DNA of 64,000 nt, from NCBI GenBank assembly GCA_038207425.1, contig JBBQZU010000005.1, positions 1 through 64,000 of the forward strand. Direction: 5' to 3'. The first letter of the stretch is position 1. Every line of letters begins with the position of its first letter. Below are positions 9,265-18,752 of this stretch, one piece after another. The notes beneath the pieces are model-generated. The model made no database searches. It had not been told where the DNA came from and saw nothing but the letters and a program-made list of their open reading frames with translations. Position numbers and translations under genes: made by a program. The DNA is from JBBQZU01 sp038207425 (GTDB taxonomy: Bacteria > Bacteroidota > Bacteroidia > Flavobacteriales_D > Cryomorphaceae).

Positions 9265-10251
9265 ATGAAAAAACTTATTGCAGTTGTATGCGGCGGCTAC
9301 TCGGGCGAAGCGGCTGTATCAATGAAAAGTGCCACAATGGTGATGAGTCAGATAGACCGCAACAAGTATGATGTAGTTCAGATCGTGGTGGAAAAATACC
9401 GCTGGTATGCCCTTACCACAAATGGTGAAGCCGACATTGACCGCAACAATTTTTCATTTCGCGAAAACGGAGTTTCCCGCCGGCCTGACGTATGCTTCAT
9501 AATAATACACGGCACCCCGGGTGAAGATGGAAAACTACAAGGTTATTTTGAAATGATAGGTATGCCTTACACTACCGGTGGGGTTATGAATATGGCCCTT
9601 ACATTCAATAAAGTTTTCACAACGCGGTTGCTCCGGCAAATGGGCTTCTATGCTGCGGGTGGTATTGTGGTTGCAAATCCAAATGATCTCAATGCCGATG
9701 CTGTAGTGGCTGAACTTGGATTGCCATTGTTTGTAAAACCCAATGAAGGTGGTTCGAGCATTGGCGCTTCAAAAGTGAAGGAAGCCGCAGCGCTTCCTGC
9801 CGCAGTTGCCGCCGCCCATGCCGAAGGTTCGGCAGTGCTGATTGAATCGTTTATCACCGGAAGGGAATTTACCTGCGGAGTGCTCTGCACCGCTGGTAAG
9901 TTCATGGCATTGGCCATTACTGAAATCAGCACCAAACGGGAGTTTTTTGATTTCGCTGCGAAATACTCCTATGACCAAACCGAAGAAATTACACCCGCTC
10001 AATTGCCGGAAAAACAATACGAAGAATGCCAGCGCATTTCAGAGCGCATTGCCGAAGCTTTCAATTGCAGGGGAGTAGTGCGAATAGACTACAAGCTGAT
10101 GGACGATAAATTCTATGTAATAGAAATCAACACTGTGCCTGGTATGACTGAGCACAGCATCGTGCCACAGCAGGCCGCGGCACTAGGTATTGACAAGCCG
10201 GAGCTCCTCAGCATGCTTATAGCCGATTGCGAGCAACGTAGCGCATCATGA
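9265..10251 (+). CDS. ddl: D-alanine--D-alanine ligase
   Basis: 328 residues, an ATP-grasp enzyme that joins two D-Ala in the cytoplasm to make the dipeptide for peptidoglycan precursors. Visible hallmarks are the N-terminal VVCGGYSGEAAVS loop, HGTPGEDGKLQGYFEMIG, the ATP-grasp segment LFVKPNEGGSSIGASKV, and the metal-binding C-terminus VIEINTVPGMTEHS. Length and motif order are normal. In related genomes ddl sits next to a PASTA gene and rluD. Here those genes lie about 2 kb downstream on the opposite strand, with an MFS and an SCO gene in between. Confidence 0.95.
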   Translation: MKKLIAVVCGGYSGEAAVSMKSATMVMSQIDRNKYDVVQIVVEKYRWYALTTNGEADIDRNNFSFRENGVSRRPDVCFIIIHGTPGEDGKLQGYFEMIGMPYTTGGVMNMALTFNKVFTTRLLRQMGFYAAGGIVVANPNDLNADAVVAELGLPLFVKPNEGGSSIGASKVKEAAALPAAVAAAHAEGSAVLIESFITGREFTCGVLCTAGKFMALAITEISTKREFFDFAAKYSYDQTEEITPAQLPEKQYEECQRISERIAEAFNCRGVVRIDYKLMDDKFYVIEINTVPGMTEHSIVPQQAAALGIDKPELLSMLIADCEQRSAS

Positions 10252-10292
10252 CATTGCCATTTCACAAAAGAATTTTTGTCTAATTTTCGACG

Positions 10293-11618
10293 ATGGACAA
10301 ATCAAGAGTTGCGGTCCTTGGGAAAATCCGCAAAGACAATCCCAAAACGATCAATGCCTGGGCAATGTACGATTGGGCCAACTCGGTGTATTCATTGGTA
10401 ATCACATCGTCTATATTTCCTATATTCTATGAAAATCTCGTTCCCGACAGGATTGATTTTCTCGGCAGGTCTTACCTGAGCACTGCTTTATACTCCTACA
10501 CTTTGTCGGCATCTTTTCTGGTGGTTGCCATCGTCACACCGTTGCTTTCAGGCATTGCTGACTATGCAGGGCGCAAGAAAACTTTCATGAAATTCTTCTG
10601 CTATCTGGGTGGGATGGCCTGCCTGGGTCTATACTTTTTCCAGCCTTCGCAGCTTGGCATAGGCCTGCTTATGGTTATGCTCGCAAGCATAGGATACTCC
10701 GGCAGTCAGGTGTTTTACAACGCATATCTTCCTGAAATTTCGAGTCCTATAAATCAGGACCGTGTAAGTGCCCGCGGCTACGCGCTGGGCTATGTGGGCA
10801 GTGTGATTTTGCTGGTGCTTAACCTCGGCATGATTTTGTACCCCGAATTATTTGGCGTGGCCAATGGCGACGTGGCGGCGCGCATTAGCTTTGTAACGGT
10901 GGGCTTGTGGTGGGTGGGTTTTGCGCAAATTACCTTCGCCTACCTTCCGGGAAATGTATACAAGCGAAAGGTGAAGGGCGAATACCTATACCGTGGATAC
11001 CTCGAATTGCGAAAAGTATGGATACAGATGCACCAAACAACGCGACTCAAGAAATATCTCATTGCATTCTTTGTATTCAATATGGGCGTGCAAACCGTAA
11101 TGTACATGGCTGTGAGCTTTGCCAAAAAAGAAATTGCAGGCATGCCCGATGGCGGCTTGATCATCAGTATACTTATCATTCAATTTGTAGCTGTAGCAGG
11201 CGCGTATCTTTTCGCTTGGCTTAGCGCGAAATACGGCAATCTTAATTCACTTCTTATTGCTGTGGCTACCTGGATTTTGGTATGTATTATTGCATACAGC
11301 ATCGTTACTCCTGTGCAGTTTTATTTGCTTGCGGGGCTTGTGGGTGCCGTTATGGGGGGCATACAATCGCTAAGCCGAAGCACTTACAGCAAATTTCTTC
11401 CTGACAATACCATTGACCATGCTTCATACTTCAGCTTCTACGATGTATGCGATAAAGTCGGTATTGTAATGGGTACCCTTACCTTCGGACTTATCTATGA
11501 GTTTACCGGAAGTCTTCGCAATTCGGCACTCGCACTCGGGGTGTTTTTTGTTGTAGGCATTATCCTGCTTCTGCTTACGCCAAAACAAGAGAAGAACGTG
11601 GCTGTTGAAGTTTCTTAA
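10293..11618 (+). CDS. MFS transporter, UMF1/Atg22-like family
   Basis: 441 residues with about 12 hydrophobic segments. The N-terminal motif INAWAMYDWANSVYSLVI is typical of the UMF1 (Atg22-like) branch of the major facilitator superfamily, and the loop DYAGRKKTFM matches the MFS motif between segments 2 and 3. It is an inner-membrane permease. The substrate cannot be read from the sequence; members of this branch are often annotated as effluxers or amino-acid exporters without direct evidence. It lies 41 bases after ddl on the same strand. Confidence 0.85.
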   Translation: MDKSRVAVLGKIRKDNPKTINAWAMYDWANSVYSLVITSSIFPIFYENLVPDRIDFLGRSYLSTALYSYTLSASFLVVAIVTPLLSGIADYAGRKKTFMKFFCYLGGMACLGLYFFQPSQLGIGLLMVMLASIGYSGSQVFYNAYLPEISSPINQDRVSARGYALGYVGSVILLVLNLGMILYPELFGVANGDVAARISFVTVGLWWVGFAQITFAYLPGNVYKRKVKGEYLYRGYLELRKVWIQMHQTTRLKKYLIAFFVFNMGVQTVMYMAVSFAKKEIAGMPDGGLIISILIIQFVAVAGAYLFAWLSAKYGNLNSLLIAVATWILVCIIAYSIVTPVQFYLLAGLVGAVMGGIQSLSRSTYSKFLPDNTIDHASYFSFYDVCDKVGIVMGTLTFGLIYEFTGSLRNSALALGVFFVVGIILLLLTPKQEKNVAVEVS

Positions 11619-11717
11619 TACTGAGTGTGTAAATTCCCAATTTATTCTAACTGACTTTTAGTTGCCATCTTTGCATCAACTTTAAGCAATACATCGCTGT
11701 TTATTACCAAAATTACT

Positions 11718-12392
11718 ATGAAACCTAAACCCTGGCTTATTACGGTTGCTCTGTTTCTCATCATTCTGTCGGTGGGTATGTTTATGGCATATCCGCTGCT
11801 TAGGGCTACCAAAACCCTAAAAATATACCAGCCAGCCGATGTAAACCCAAAGCTTGTTGATAGCTCAAAACAGGCAGTGGCAAAAGACCATACCATCTCC
11901 GATTTTGGTTTGATAAACCAACAGGGTAGAGCAGTTACACAGCGCGACTTTGAAGGAAAAATTTATGTTGCCGATTTTTTCTTTGCTACCTGTCCGGGTA
12001 TTTGCCCGATTATGAGCAGCAATATTGCCAAATTACAGAACACATTCGCATCTGAGCCCGGGGTAATGTTTCTGTCTCACTCAGTAACTCCCATTATGGA
12101 TTCGGTGCCGGTGCTGGCTGAGTATGCTGAACGCTATGGTGCCAACCCAAATGTATGGATGCTCACCACAGGCGATAAGCAACATATTTACGAACTTGCC
12201 CGCAAAAGCTACTTCGTCGTGCTCGACGAAGGCGACGGGGGCGTTCAGGATTTTATACATACCGAGAATTTTGTTCTTGTTGATTCCAAGCGCCGCATCC
12301 GGGGCTTCTATGATGGCACAAGCGATGCGGATATGCGCCGCCTTTCCGACGAAATCAAAATTTTGCTCGAAGAAGAATCTGAAGCTGGGTAG
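11718..12392 (+). CDS. SCO1/SenC-type copper chaperone-like protein
   Basis: 224 residues. One N-terminal membrane segment (about 6-26) anchors a thioredoxin-fold domain in the periplasm. The metal site is complete: Cys92 and Cys96 in TCPGICP, and His181 in FIHTENFVLVD. This family delivers copper to, or reduces cysteines of, the CuA site of cytochrome c oxidase. No oxidase genes lie nearby, so the partner is not shown by context. The start is the ATG at 11718, directly before the hydrophobic segment. Confidence 0.9.
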   Translation: MKPKPWLITVALFLIILSVGMFMAYPLLRATKTLKIYQPADVNPKLVDSSKQAVAKDHTISDFGLINQQGRAVTQRDFEGKIYVADFFFATCPGICPIMSSNIAKLQNTFASEPGVMFLSHSVTPIMDSVPVLAEYAERYGANPNVWMLTTGDKQHIYELARKSYFVVLDEGDGGVQDFIHTENFVLVDSKRRIRGFYDGTSDADMRRLSDEIKILLEEESEAG

Positions 12393-12404
12393 AGGCCTGA
12401 AGTG

Positions 12405-13433
12405 CTACTCCTGCCTACCGGCCATATAGGTACGCCACTTTTGCAGCACACCTTCCAAATCAGCCGGTATGGGCGATTCGAATTTCATGCGCTTCCCGGT
12501 TACCGGGTGCGTGAGTTCTAGTGTACGCGCATGCAGTGCCTGCCTGGGCAGCATGTCGAAACAATTCATTACAAACTGTTTGTACTTGCTGAAAACAGTG
12601 CCCTGAAGTATACGGTTTCCGCCGTACTCGGGGTCGTTAAACAATGAATGACCTATATGCTGAAAGTGGGCCCTTATCTGATGGGTTCTGCCCGTTTCAA
12701 GCTTGCATTCTACTAGCGTTACATAGTTGAGCCGCTCCAATACCTTGTAGTGAGTTATTGCGGGTTTGCCAAACTCGCCATCGGGGTAAATACCCATCAC
12801 CTTGCGGTTTTTTAATGAGCGGCCTATATGTCCTTCTATGGTACCGTCGGTGCCTATATCGCCCCAGGCAAGTGCTACATAACGGCGATCAGTAGTGCGT
12901 TCAAAAAACTGCAACGACAAGTTGGTAAGTGCCTGTTCGGTTTTGGCAATTACCATTACTCCGGTGGTGTTTTTGTCGAGCCTATGCACCAGTCCGGGTC
13001 GGTGTGGCATGCCGTCTTTATTTGGCGGAAGCTGATCAAAATGGTAAACCAAAGCATTCACCAGAGTACCTGAATAATTACCGTAGCCGGGGTGTACCAC
13101 CATTTCCGATTGCTTGTTTACAATAATGATGGTATCATCTTCATAGAGAATATCAAGCGGTATATCCTGCGGTATTAGCTCTATTTCGCGCTGAGGATAG
13201 GGGAGGACTATGCTGATATCATCGCCGGGTTTTACGCGGTAGTTGGGCTTTACAGTTTGGGTATTCACCCTTATATTGCCATTGGTGGCGGCCAGTTGCA
13301 GCTTGGTTCTGGATGTATTTGGAATACGATCCATCAGAAATTTATCAATGCGCAACAGGTCCTGACCCGGGTCGGCTTTTATTCGGTAGTGTTCGTAAAG
13401 CTCTTCTTCGGGATTTTCGGTTTCTTCTTGCAT
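12405..13433 (-). CDS. rluD: RluD-type 23S rRNA pseudouridine synthase
   Basis: 342 residues. An N-terminal S4 RNA-binding domain (about 25-85, IDKFLMDRIPNTSRTKLQ) precedes the RluA-family catalytic domain with HRLDKNTTG, in which Asp153 is the catalytic residue. It also shows GRTHQIRAH. RluD-type enzymes isomerise uridines in helix 69 of 23S rRNA. RluA-family members with an S4 domain are similar, so the exact target is by analogy. It is last in a minus-strand cluster, starting one base after the stop of the T9SS gene upstream, which implies translational coupling. Confidence 0.9.
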   Translation of the reverse strand: MQEETENPEEELYEHYRIKADPGQDLLRIDKFLMDRIPNTSRTKLQLAATNGNIRVNTQTVKPNYRVKPGDDISIVLPYPQREIELIPQDIPLDILYEDDTIIIVNKQSEMVVHPGYGNYSGTLVNALVYHFDQLPPNKDGMPHRPGLVHRLDKNTTGVMVIAKTEQALTNLSLQFFERTTDRRYVALAWGDIGTDGTIEGHIGRSLKNRKVMGIYPDGEFGKPAITHYKVLERLNYVTLVECKLETGRTHQIRAHFQHIGHSLFNDPEYGGNRILQGTVFSKYKQFVMNCFDMLPRQALHARTLELTHPVTGKRMKFESPIPADLEGVLQKWRTYMAGRQE

Positions 13434-13434
13434 C

Positions 13435-15297
13435 TTAGCGGGTTACAACCAGTTTTTTTGCGGCTGTTGCTCCACTATGGTGCATCACCTTCACTACATA
13501 AACGCCTCGCGGGAGCGTTGCCACGCCAAAGGACCCTGATGGTCCGCTTTGAGTGCGCATCACCATGCGCCCGCCCACATCATACACTTCCACGGCGAGG
13601 GGTTGGTTATCATCAGCGAAGTTGAGGTAAACCAGTTCGCCGGCGGGATTGGGGTACAACTTTAGCCTTTCGGCAAATGAAGGCTGCTTTGAGCTTGCGA
13701 TATCCTGATAGCCAGGGGTGGTATACATCGGCCTGATCATTATAGAACCCGGAACGCTTGATGCCGCCCATGAAGGGCCTTGCTTGAAATGCAAACGGCC
13801 CGGATTGGCACTTGTATTAAAATCGAGACCGATGATGATGGAGTTTGATTGGTTTGACTGCCTGTATCCGGCAAAGTAAGTACCCGACTCCATATAAACG
13901 GGCTCATCAAATTTGTAGATAATGCGCTCTTGAAATTCGCTTTGACCATAAACCACCGAAAGCAACGCTTCGGCAATTACGGCTCCCGGGCTACTACCTG
14001 CATCTTGATAGAGTCGAATGCTCATCGGGGTGTTTTCATAATTGGTGCCGCTGGGCATGGTGTAAATTTGTAGAGCCCAAATAGAATCGTTCTTCAGATT
14101 GGTATAGCGTATAGCAGCTTCTGAACCTGTGCCTGCTACGAAATAACCGGCTTCGGCGCTGCCATCATCATAGGCGTAGTGCGTGAAGAACTCATGCCAT
14201 ACCCGCATGGTATCATTGCCTGTGGTTGGCACAAAATCGCTCACGGCATGGGTGAATTCTACTTCATAGAGCAACCGGTCAGGGTCGAGCGTTGGATCCA
14301 GAATTATTTGGTTTGGCAATACTCCGAAGCTGTGTCCATATTCCAAGGTAGTTTGAGCGAAAATAGCAGGGCTATTGCTATTTAGATAATTACCCAGTTC
14401 CACTCCTTCATTTAGTATTCTTATTCTGTTACCTTCAAGGGTTCTCGGACCGTCGTTGAGGTTGCGCATAAGCACCGAGATATTTTCACGCATATGCGAA
14501 GCAGGATTCAGCGCGAAGTGGCTTAATGGTATAGCTGTGTAGTCCTTTAAAACGGATGGTTCCTGCCGTGTGAATGCCACATCATTTACAATATTCGTAG
14601 CATTTACTGAGTTGCGGTCAAGCCATACATAATCAATATGCCAGAGGTCAAAAGCTCCCTGAAGGTTTGCTAAGTTTCTGAATCTGAATTGAAAGTTCTC
14701 TTTGTAAAAGCGGTCGTTGGTAATGGGGATATAAACAAACGTGAAGTTCTCGGTATCGCTTATATCCACGGTGCTCCATGCCCAGAACCACTGATCGAGC
14801 TCCGGGGCATAAAATTCAAGTATCAGCGAGTCGGTGGTAGGGTTGGGAGGCAAGTTTGCAAAACCCTTGGGCTGAAAGTAAAAACTGATTCCAAAATTAT
14901 CAGCCGATGTGCCATCGAGATTTATGGGGCATGATACCATCGTATCGGCCGAGCCGCTACCTTGCGACCACTGATACGGAAAGCCCACTTCATTGGCACC
15001 GTCAAAACTTACTACACCAATGGTGGGCGGATTTTTTGCCCAGGTATAATTTCGTGTTGCCTGACGTCCCATCCAGAGCACTTCTCGGCCATTTGCATTT
15101 CCGGGAAACCTGTCGGTGCTGAAATCATCAACAAAAGGCAGTTCAATTTGCTCACCCGACTTGGCCATGCGCATGCTGAGTTGCTTCGGATTGCCATGGG
15201 TAAGCAGGTAGGTATTGATGGTTGGCGACACTACGGTTTCCTGGGCATTTGCCGAAAGGCATAGGAGCAGTAGCAGGCCTGCGCTAACGATTCTCAT
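13435..15297 (-). CDS. T9SS type A sorted secreted protein of the PASTA-rluD cluster
   Basis: About 620 residues from the ATG at 15297; an in-frame TTG lies two codons earlier. The signal peptide is about MRIVSAGLLLLLCLSANAQ. The body is beta-rich with no catalytic motif I recognise (FVDDFSTDRFPG near the start, WHIDYVWLD mid-protein). The last 80 residues are a T9SS type A sorting domain (LKLYPNPAGELVYLNF, VEVYDVGGRMVMR, LPRGVYVVKV, KKLVVTR). The start overlaps the end of the PASTA gene by 14 bases and the stop is one base from rluD, so it belongs to their operon. An envelope role beside a peptidoglycan-associated PASTA protein is plausible but unproven. Confidence 0.85.
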   Translation of the reverse strand: MRIVSAGLLLLLCLSANAQETVVSPTINTYLLTHGNPKQLSMRMAKSGEQIELPFVDDFSTDRFPGNANGREVLWMGRQATRNYTWAKNPPTIGVVSFDGANEVGFPYQWSQGSGSADTMVSCPINLDGTSADNFGISFYFQPKGFANLPPNPTTDSLILEFYAPELDQWFWAWSTVDISDTENFTFVYIPITNDRFYKENFQFRFRNLANLQGAFDLWHIDYVWLDRNSVNATNIVNDVAFTRQEPSVLKDYTAIPLSHFALNPASHMRENISVLMRNLNDGPRTLEGNRIRILNEGVELGNYLNSNSPAIFAQTTLEYGHSFGVLPNQIILDPTLDPDRLLYEVEFTHAVSDFVPTTGNDTMRVWHEFFTHYAYDDGSAEAGYFVAGTGSEAAIRYTNLKNDSIWALQIYTMPSGTNYENTPMSIRLYQDAGSSPGAVIAEALLSVVYGQSEFQERIIYKFDEPVYMESGTYFAGYRQSNQSNSIIIGLDFNTSANPGRLHFKQGPSWAASSVPGSIMIRPMYTTPGYQDIASSKQPSFAERLKLYPNPAGELVYLNFADDNQPLAVEVYDVGGRMVMRTQSGPSGSFGVATLPRGVYVVKVMHHSGATAAKKLVVTR

Positions 15298-16090
15298 AAT
15301 CAATTGTATCTACGGGTATAACGAAGGTGTTCCCCAAATCAGTATCTGTAGTAAGATATAAGTCTGCAAAGGTACCTAAAGGCACGCGCGTTCCGGCAGC
15401 AGGGAGTTGGTTTATCACTATCGCTGCTGTGCTGTCGTAGGCAGTGCTGCATCCGCTGCACTCAAGTATGGCGCCTGCATTGAGTCGGTAAGAGGCAATG
15501 AGCTCCAGACTTTTTTCGTAAGTGAGCCCAAGAAACCGTGGCATGATGATCATCTCATTGCTTTGCTGACCTATCATCAAGGTTATTTTTTCGCCTTTTC
15601 TTATCAGGTCGCCGGCTGCAATAGGTTTGCCCTTGTAAAGCTGATCAACCACGCAATCGGTGCACGATTCATCGGGTACATATTTCGCTGCTTCGAGCTT
15701 AAGGCCTGAGATTTCGAGCATCGGCAGGGCCACGCGCCTCGATTTACCGGTAAGGTCGGGCATGATTACCATTTCTGGCAGCAAGCTGTTTACGGTAATG
15801 AAAATGGTACGCCCTTCTTTGACCTGCATGCCCGGCAAAGGATTTTGAATAATCACGGCGCCACGCGGTTGCTCATCGCTGTAAATGCTGTCGGTAACTT
15901 CGTAGCGCAGTGAAGTGTTTTGCAATGCTTCGCTCAGTTGGGCCATGGATAGCCCAGTGAGATCAGGTACATCTACCGCTTCGCCATGCTGTGTATATGC
16001 CTTGAGCCACCACATGGTACCAAGGATGATAAACACTGCTGTGCAGGCTATAAGAAAAAGGTGGATAAATAGCTTTTTGCTGAAAAGCAT
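15284..16090 (-). CDS. PASTA domain membrane protein
   Basis: 268 residues from the ATG at 16090, just before the hydrophobic helix FIHLFLIACTAVFIILGTMWW. A TTG six codons upstream (16108) is possible. After the helix come three PASTA-type modules, each opening with a Pro-Asp/Arg-aromatic-Leu pattern (VPDLTGLS, MPDLTGKS, MPRFLGLT), with GxxIxxGxxI closings. PASTA modules in other bacteria bind peptidoglycan stem peptides or muropeptides. No kinase or transpeptidase domain is attached, so it looks like a stand-alone periplasmic wall-binding protein. It is the first gene of the cluster with the T9SS protein and rluD. A TAAATTTG motif lies upstream. Confidence 0.88.
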   Translation of the reverse strand: MLFSKKLFIHLFLIACTAVFIILGTMWWLKAYTQHGEAVDVPDLTGLSMAQLSEALQNTSLRYEVTDSIYSDEQPRGAVIIQNPLPGMQVKEGRTIFITVNSLLPEMVIMPDLTGKSRRVALPMLEISGLKLEAAKYVPDESCTDCVVDQLYKGKPIAAGDLIRKGEKITLMIGQQSNEMIIMPRFLGLTYEKSLELIASYRLNAGAILECSGCSTAYDSTAAIVINQLPAAGTRVPLGTFADLYLTTDTDLGNTFVIPVDTIDYENR

Positions 16091-16129
16091 GCTTGCGGAA
16101 CTTTTCAATGTTTAGGTTTTGAAAGTGCA

Positions 16130-16137
16130 CAAATTTA
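16130..16137 (-). promoter_or_regulatory. -7 element for the PASTA / T9SS / rluD operon
   Basis: On the minus strand TAAATTTG matches TAnnTTTG exactly, about 40 bases before the ATG at 16090. A CTG sits about 20 bases further upstream where TTG is expected, so the -33 part is imperfect. Confidence 0.45.
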
Positions 16138-16253
16138 TGATTTCGTATTGCAGTATTCAGGTTACTGTTTGCAGAATGATAGGATTGCTATGCAAATTGC
16201 TTATACATAGTGTGTAATACCGGTTGGAATACTTCCATACTCGTATTTATCGC

Positions 16254-16643
16254 TCAACCTTTTACTTTTTCAATCCAGGCCAAAGCATCAAATACATCAC
16301 TGAAAACTCTGGTTGGAAGTGAAGGCTTGAAATGTCGGATGTAGAAGGTCACCATAGATTTATGCGTGGTTGTGCCTATTAATATTGCATCAGCGGTGGA
16401 GAAGGCATGCCATTTTTGGGCAAAAAAAGTTTCGACACCCGGTACAATTGTGCTGCCATAAGCGAGCTCTACAAGCAGTGGTTTACGCTCACCCGATGCT
16501 TCTTGCAGCACCCAATCGTTGAGATCTTGTGCTTCACCGAGTGTAACTTCGCCCCCCTCGAGCATACGGAGAAAGTAGAATCCGCGTGCGTCTTCGTAAA
16601 ATTCTAGCGATTTGCTGTGATACTTTTTTAGCGGGCGGCTCAT
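16254..16643 (-). CDS. Small SpoIIAA/STAS-like protein of unknown function
   Basis: 129 residues, cytoplasmic, with no signal or membrane segment. The alternating pattern (GFYFLRMLEGGEVTLGEA, then KPLLVELAYGSTIVPGVETFFA, then DAILIGTTTHKSM, then PTRVFSDVFDALAWIEK) fits the small SpoIIAA/STAS-like fold found in many Bacteroidota stand-alone proteins. No function is known to me. It is a single gene between the PASTA cluster and menA. A TACATTTG motif lies six bases before its ATG, so the transcript may be almost leaderless. Confidence 0.6.
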   Translation of the reverse strand: MSRPLKKYHSKSLEFYEDARGFYFLRMLEGGEVTLGEAQDLNDWVLQEASGERKPLLVELAYGSTIVPGVETFFAQKWHAFSTADAILIGTTTHKSMVTFYIRHFKPSLPTRVFSDVFDALAWIEKVKG

Positions 16644-16649
16644 CTATGC

Positions 16650-16657
16650 CAAATGTA
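16650..16657 (-). promoter_or_regulatory. -7 element directly before the SpoIIAA-like gene
   Basis: TACATTTG on the minus strand matches TAnnTTTG and ends six bases before the ATG at 16643, which would give a leader of a few bases at most. No TTG is seen at the normal distance. Confidence 0.4.
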
Positions 16658-16804
16658 TGCCAGGCAGGGGGTCGTGATACCTGCCCAATTGCAGCATTGC
16701 TCACAAACGACTTTTGATAAGCATGCCGCTGTTTGTAATCTCCGTGATGAACTTTGAGATGTAATGCTGAATTTTAACTGAAAACCGCGAAATTTGTACC
16801 CGAC

Positions 16805-17707
16805 ATGTCAAATATAGAAGCTTGGTTTCACGCCTTCAGGTTGCGCACATTGCCGCTCTCTTTATCGAGTGTTATTTTGGGTAGTTTGCTTGCTTTGCAC
16901 AAAGGAATGTTCAATGCTTACATTCTCCTTTGGGCCGTTATCACCACCCTTTTCTTGCAGGTGCTCAGCAACCTTGCCAATGACTATGGCGACGCAGTGA
17001 GCGGTGTGGACAATGATCAAAGGTCTGGGCCGGCAAGGGCGGTTTCTTCGGGTGCTATTTCCCGTACGGCAATGCGCAACGCCATTATTATTTGCGCCGT
17101 TTTGGCATTTGTATCCGGAAGCTGGCTTTTGCTTATCGCATCAAGGCAAATGGAAAGTACAGTAATTCTTGTTTTTTTCATTTTAGGTTTGCTCGCAATT
17201 GGAGCAGCTATAAAGTATACCATTGGCAAGAATCCCTACGGTTATCAGGGTTTTGGTGACCTTGCTGTATTTTTGTTTTTCGGAATTACAGGGGTGGCCG
17301 GCACGTATTATTTACACACAAGCACCATTGCCTGGCCGGAGCTACTACCCGCAGCAGCGCTTGGTTTGCTTGCTACCGGTGTGCTCAATCTCAATAATAT
17401 GCGCGATATAGAAAGCGATAGCATTTCAGGTAAGCGCTCTCTTGTTGTAATGATGGGTATTGAAAATGCCCGCATTTACCACACCATTCTCATTTCGGGT
17501 GCGTTGCTGGCAGCGGTAGCCTACACACTTATAAATTACCAAAGCCCTTACCAGTTTCTGTTTCTTGTGGCAAGCCCTATATTGATACAAAATATGTGGG
17601 TGGTGAATACCACTTCACGCAGTTCAGAGCTTGACGGAGAACTGAAAAAACTCGCATTCGGCACACTGATTTTTTCAATCACCATGGGTCTGGGACTCAT
17701 TTACTGA
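16805..17707 (+). CDS. menA: 1,4-dihydroxy-2-naphthoate polyprenyltransferase
   Basis: 300 residues with about nine membrane helices. It is a UbiA-family enzyme that attaches a polyprenyl chain to dihydroxynaphthoate in menaquinone synthesis at the inner membrane. The first Asp-rich motif is NDYGDAVSGVDNDQR and the second is NNMRDIESDSISGKR; both bind Mg-prenyl diphosphate. It is followed one base later by menC and then menE, so three menaquinone steps are grouped on one transcript. Confidence 0.93.
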   Translation: MSNIEAWFHAFRLRTLPLSLSSVILGSLLALHKGMFNAYILLWAVITTLFLQVLSNLANDYGDAVSGVDNDQRSGPARAVSSGAISRTAMRNAIIICAVLAFVSGSWLLLIASRQMESTVILVFFILGLLAIGAAIKYTIGKNPYGYQGFGDLAVFLFFGITGVAGTYYLHTSTIAWPELLPAAALGLLATGVLNLNNMRDIESDSISGKRSLVVMMGIENARIYHTILISGALLAAVAYTLINYQSPYQFLFLVASPILIQNMWVVNTTSRSSELDGELKKLAFGTLIFSITMGLGLIY

Positions 17708-17708
17708 G

Positions 17709-18752
17709 ATGAGAACTTCGAAGGCCACCTGCCATACCTTGCGCTTCATTAAGCCTGCGGGCACTTCGCGGGGCATGCTCACCACCAAGCCATCATGGTT
17801 CATAACCATTCGCGATACCCTTTCGGGAAATACCGGTATTGGCGAGTGCGGCTTATTGCCAGGGCTGAGTGCCGACCACCGTGAAGGATATGAAGCCAAG
17901 GTACACGAAGTATGCGGTGCTATCGGCAATAATTCACCACTTCCCGATCTGACTGAATGGCCGTCTATTCGATTTGGGGTGGAAATGGCGCTGCTTGATT
18001 TAAAGAATCCCCAAGCCGGTGTGCTGATGCCCTCTTCTTTTACAAATGGCGAAGCGGGTGTAGAAATCAACGGCCTTGTATGGATGAACATCCCTGCAGA
18101 AATGGCGCGGCAAATTGATGAGAAACTCGCTGAGGGATATACCTGCATAAAGCTCAAAATAGGGGCGGTAAACTGGCATGATGAGCTAAGACTTATTGAC
18201 GGTATCAGGAAGCGCTTTTCGCCGGAGCAAGTCACCATTCGTGTTGATGCCAATGGAGCCTTTACACCGGCAGAGGCACCCGGCAAGTTAAAGCAGCTAT
18301 CCCAGTTCAATATCCACTCCATTGAGCAGCCCATTAGCGCAGGGCAGTGGGGGCATATGGCCGAGCTTTCGGCAAATAGCCCCGTACCCGTAGCCCTTGA
18401 TGAGGAGCTGATAGGATTTTTTCATCCTGATGAATGCGAGCGCCTTATGGAAAAAATTAGGCCTCAATATGTGGTTTTGAAGCCGAGCCTAGTCGGCGGC
18501 TTTGCCATGAGCGATGTGTGGATAAATCTTGCCGAAAAATACGGCGTAGGATGGTGGCTCACATCAGCTCTTGAAAGCAATATAGGCCTGAGTGCCATAG
18601 CGCAATACTGCGCGTCAAAGCCAATTAATATGCCTCAGGGTCTTGGCACGGGCATGCTTTTTTACAATAACTTTGACAGCCCGTTGAAAATATCCAATGG
18701 GCGCCTTTTTTATCGTCCAGAGTTCCCCTGGAGTTACGATCAATTACTATGA
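17709..18752 (+). CDS. menC: o-Succinylbenzoate synthase
   Basis: 347 residues, enolase superfamily. It dehydrates SHCHC to o-succinylbenzoate in menaquinone synthesis. The active-site set can be read off: Lys148/Lys150 (KLK), metal ligands Asp180 (VDANG), Glu206 (EQP) and Asp231 (ALDEEL), and Lys258 (LKPS) on the opposite face. The neighbours menA and menE support synthase activity over dipeptide epimerase or N-acylamino acid racemase, which share the fold. The stop overlaps the menE start by four bases (ATGA). Confidence 0.92.
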   Translation: MRTSKATCHTLRFIKPAGTSRGMLTTKPSWFITIRDTLSGNTGIGECGLLPGLSADHREGYEAKVHEVCGAIGNNSPLPDLTEWPSIRFGVEMALLDLKNPQAGVLMPSSFTNGEAGVEINGLVWMNIPAEMARQIDEKLAEGYTCIKLKIGAVNWHDELRLIDGIRKRFSPEQVTIRVDANGAFTPAEAPGKLKQLSQFNIHSIEQPISAGQWGHMAELSANSPVPVALDEELIGFFHPDECERLMEKIRPQYVVLKPSLVGGFAMSDVWINLAEKYGVGWWLTSALESNIGLSAIAQYCASKPINMPQGLGTGMLFYNNFDSPLKISNGRLFYRPEFPWSYDQLL

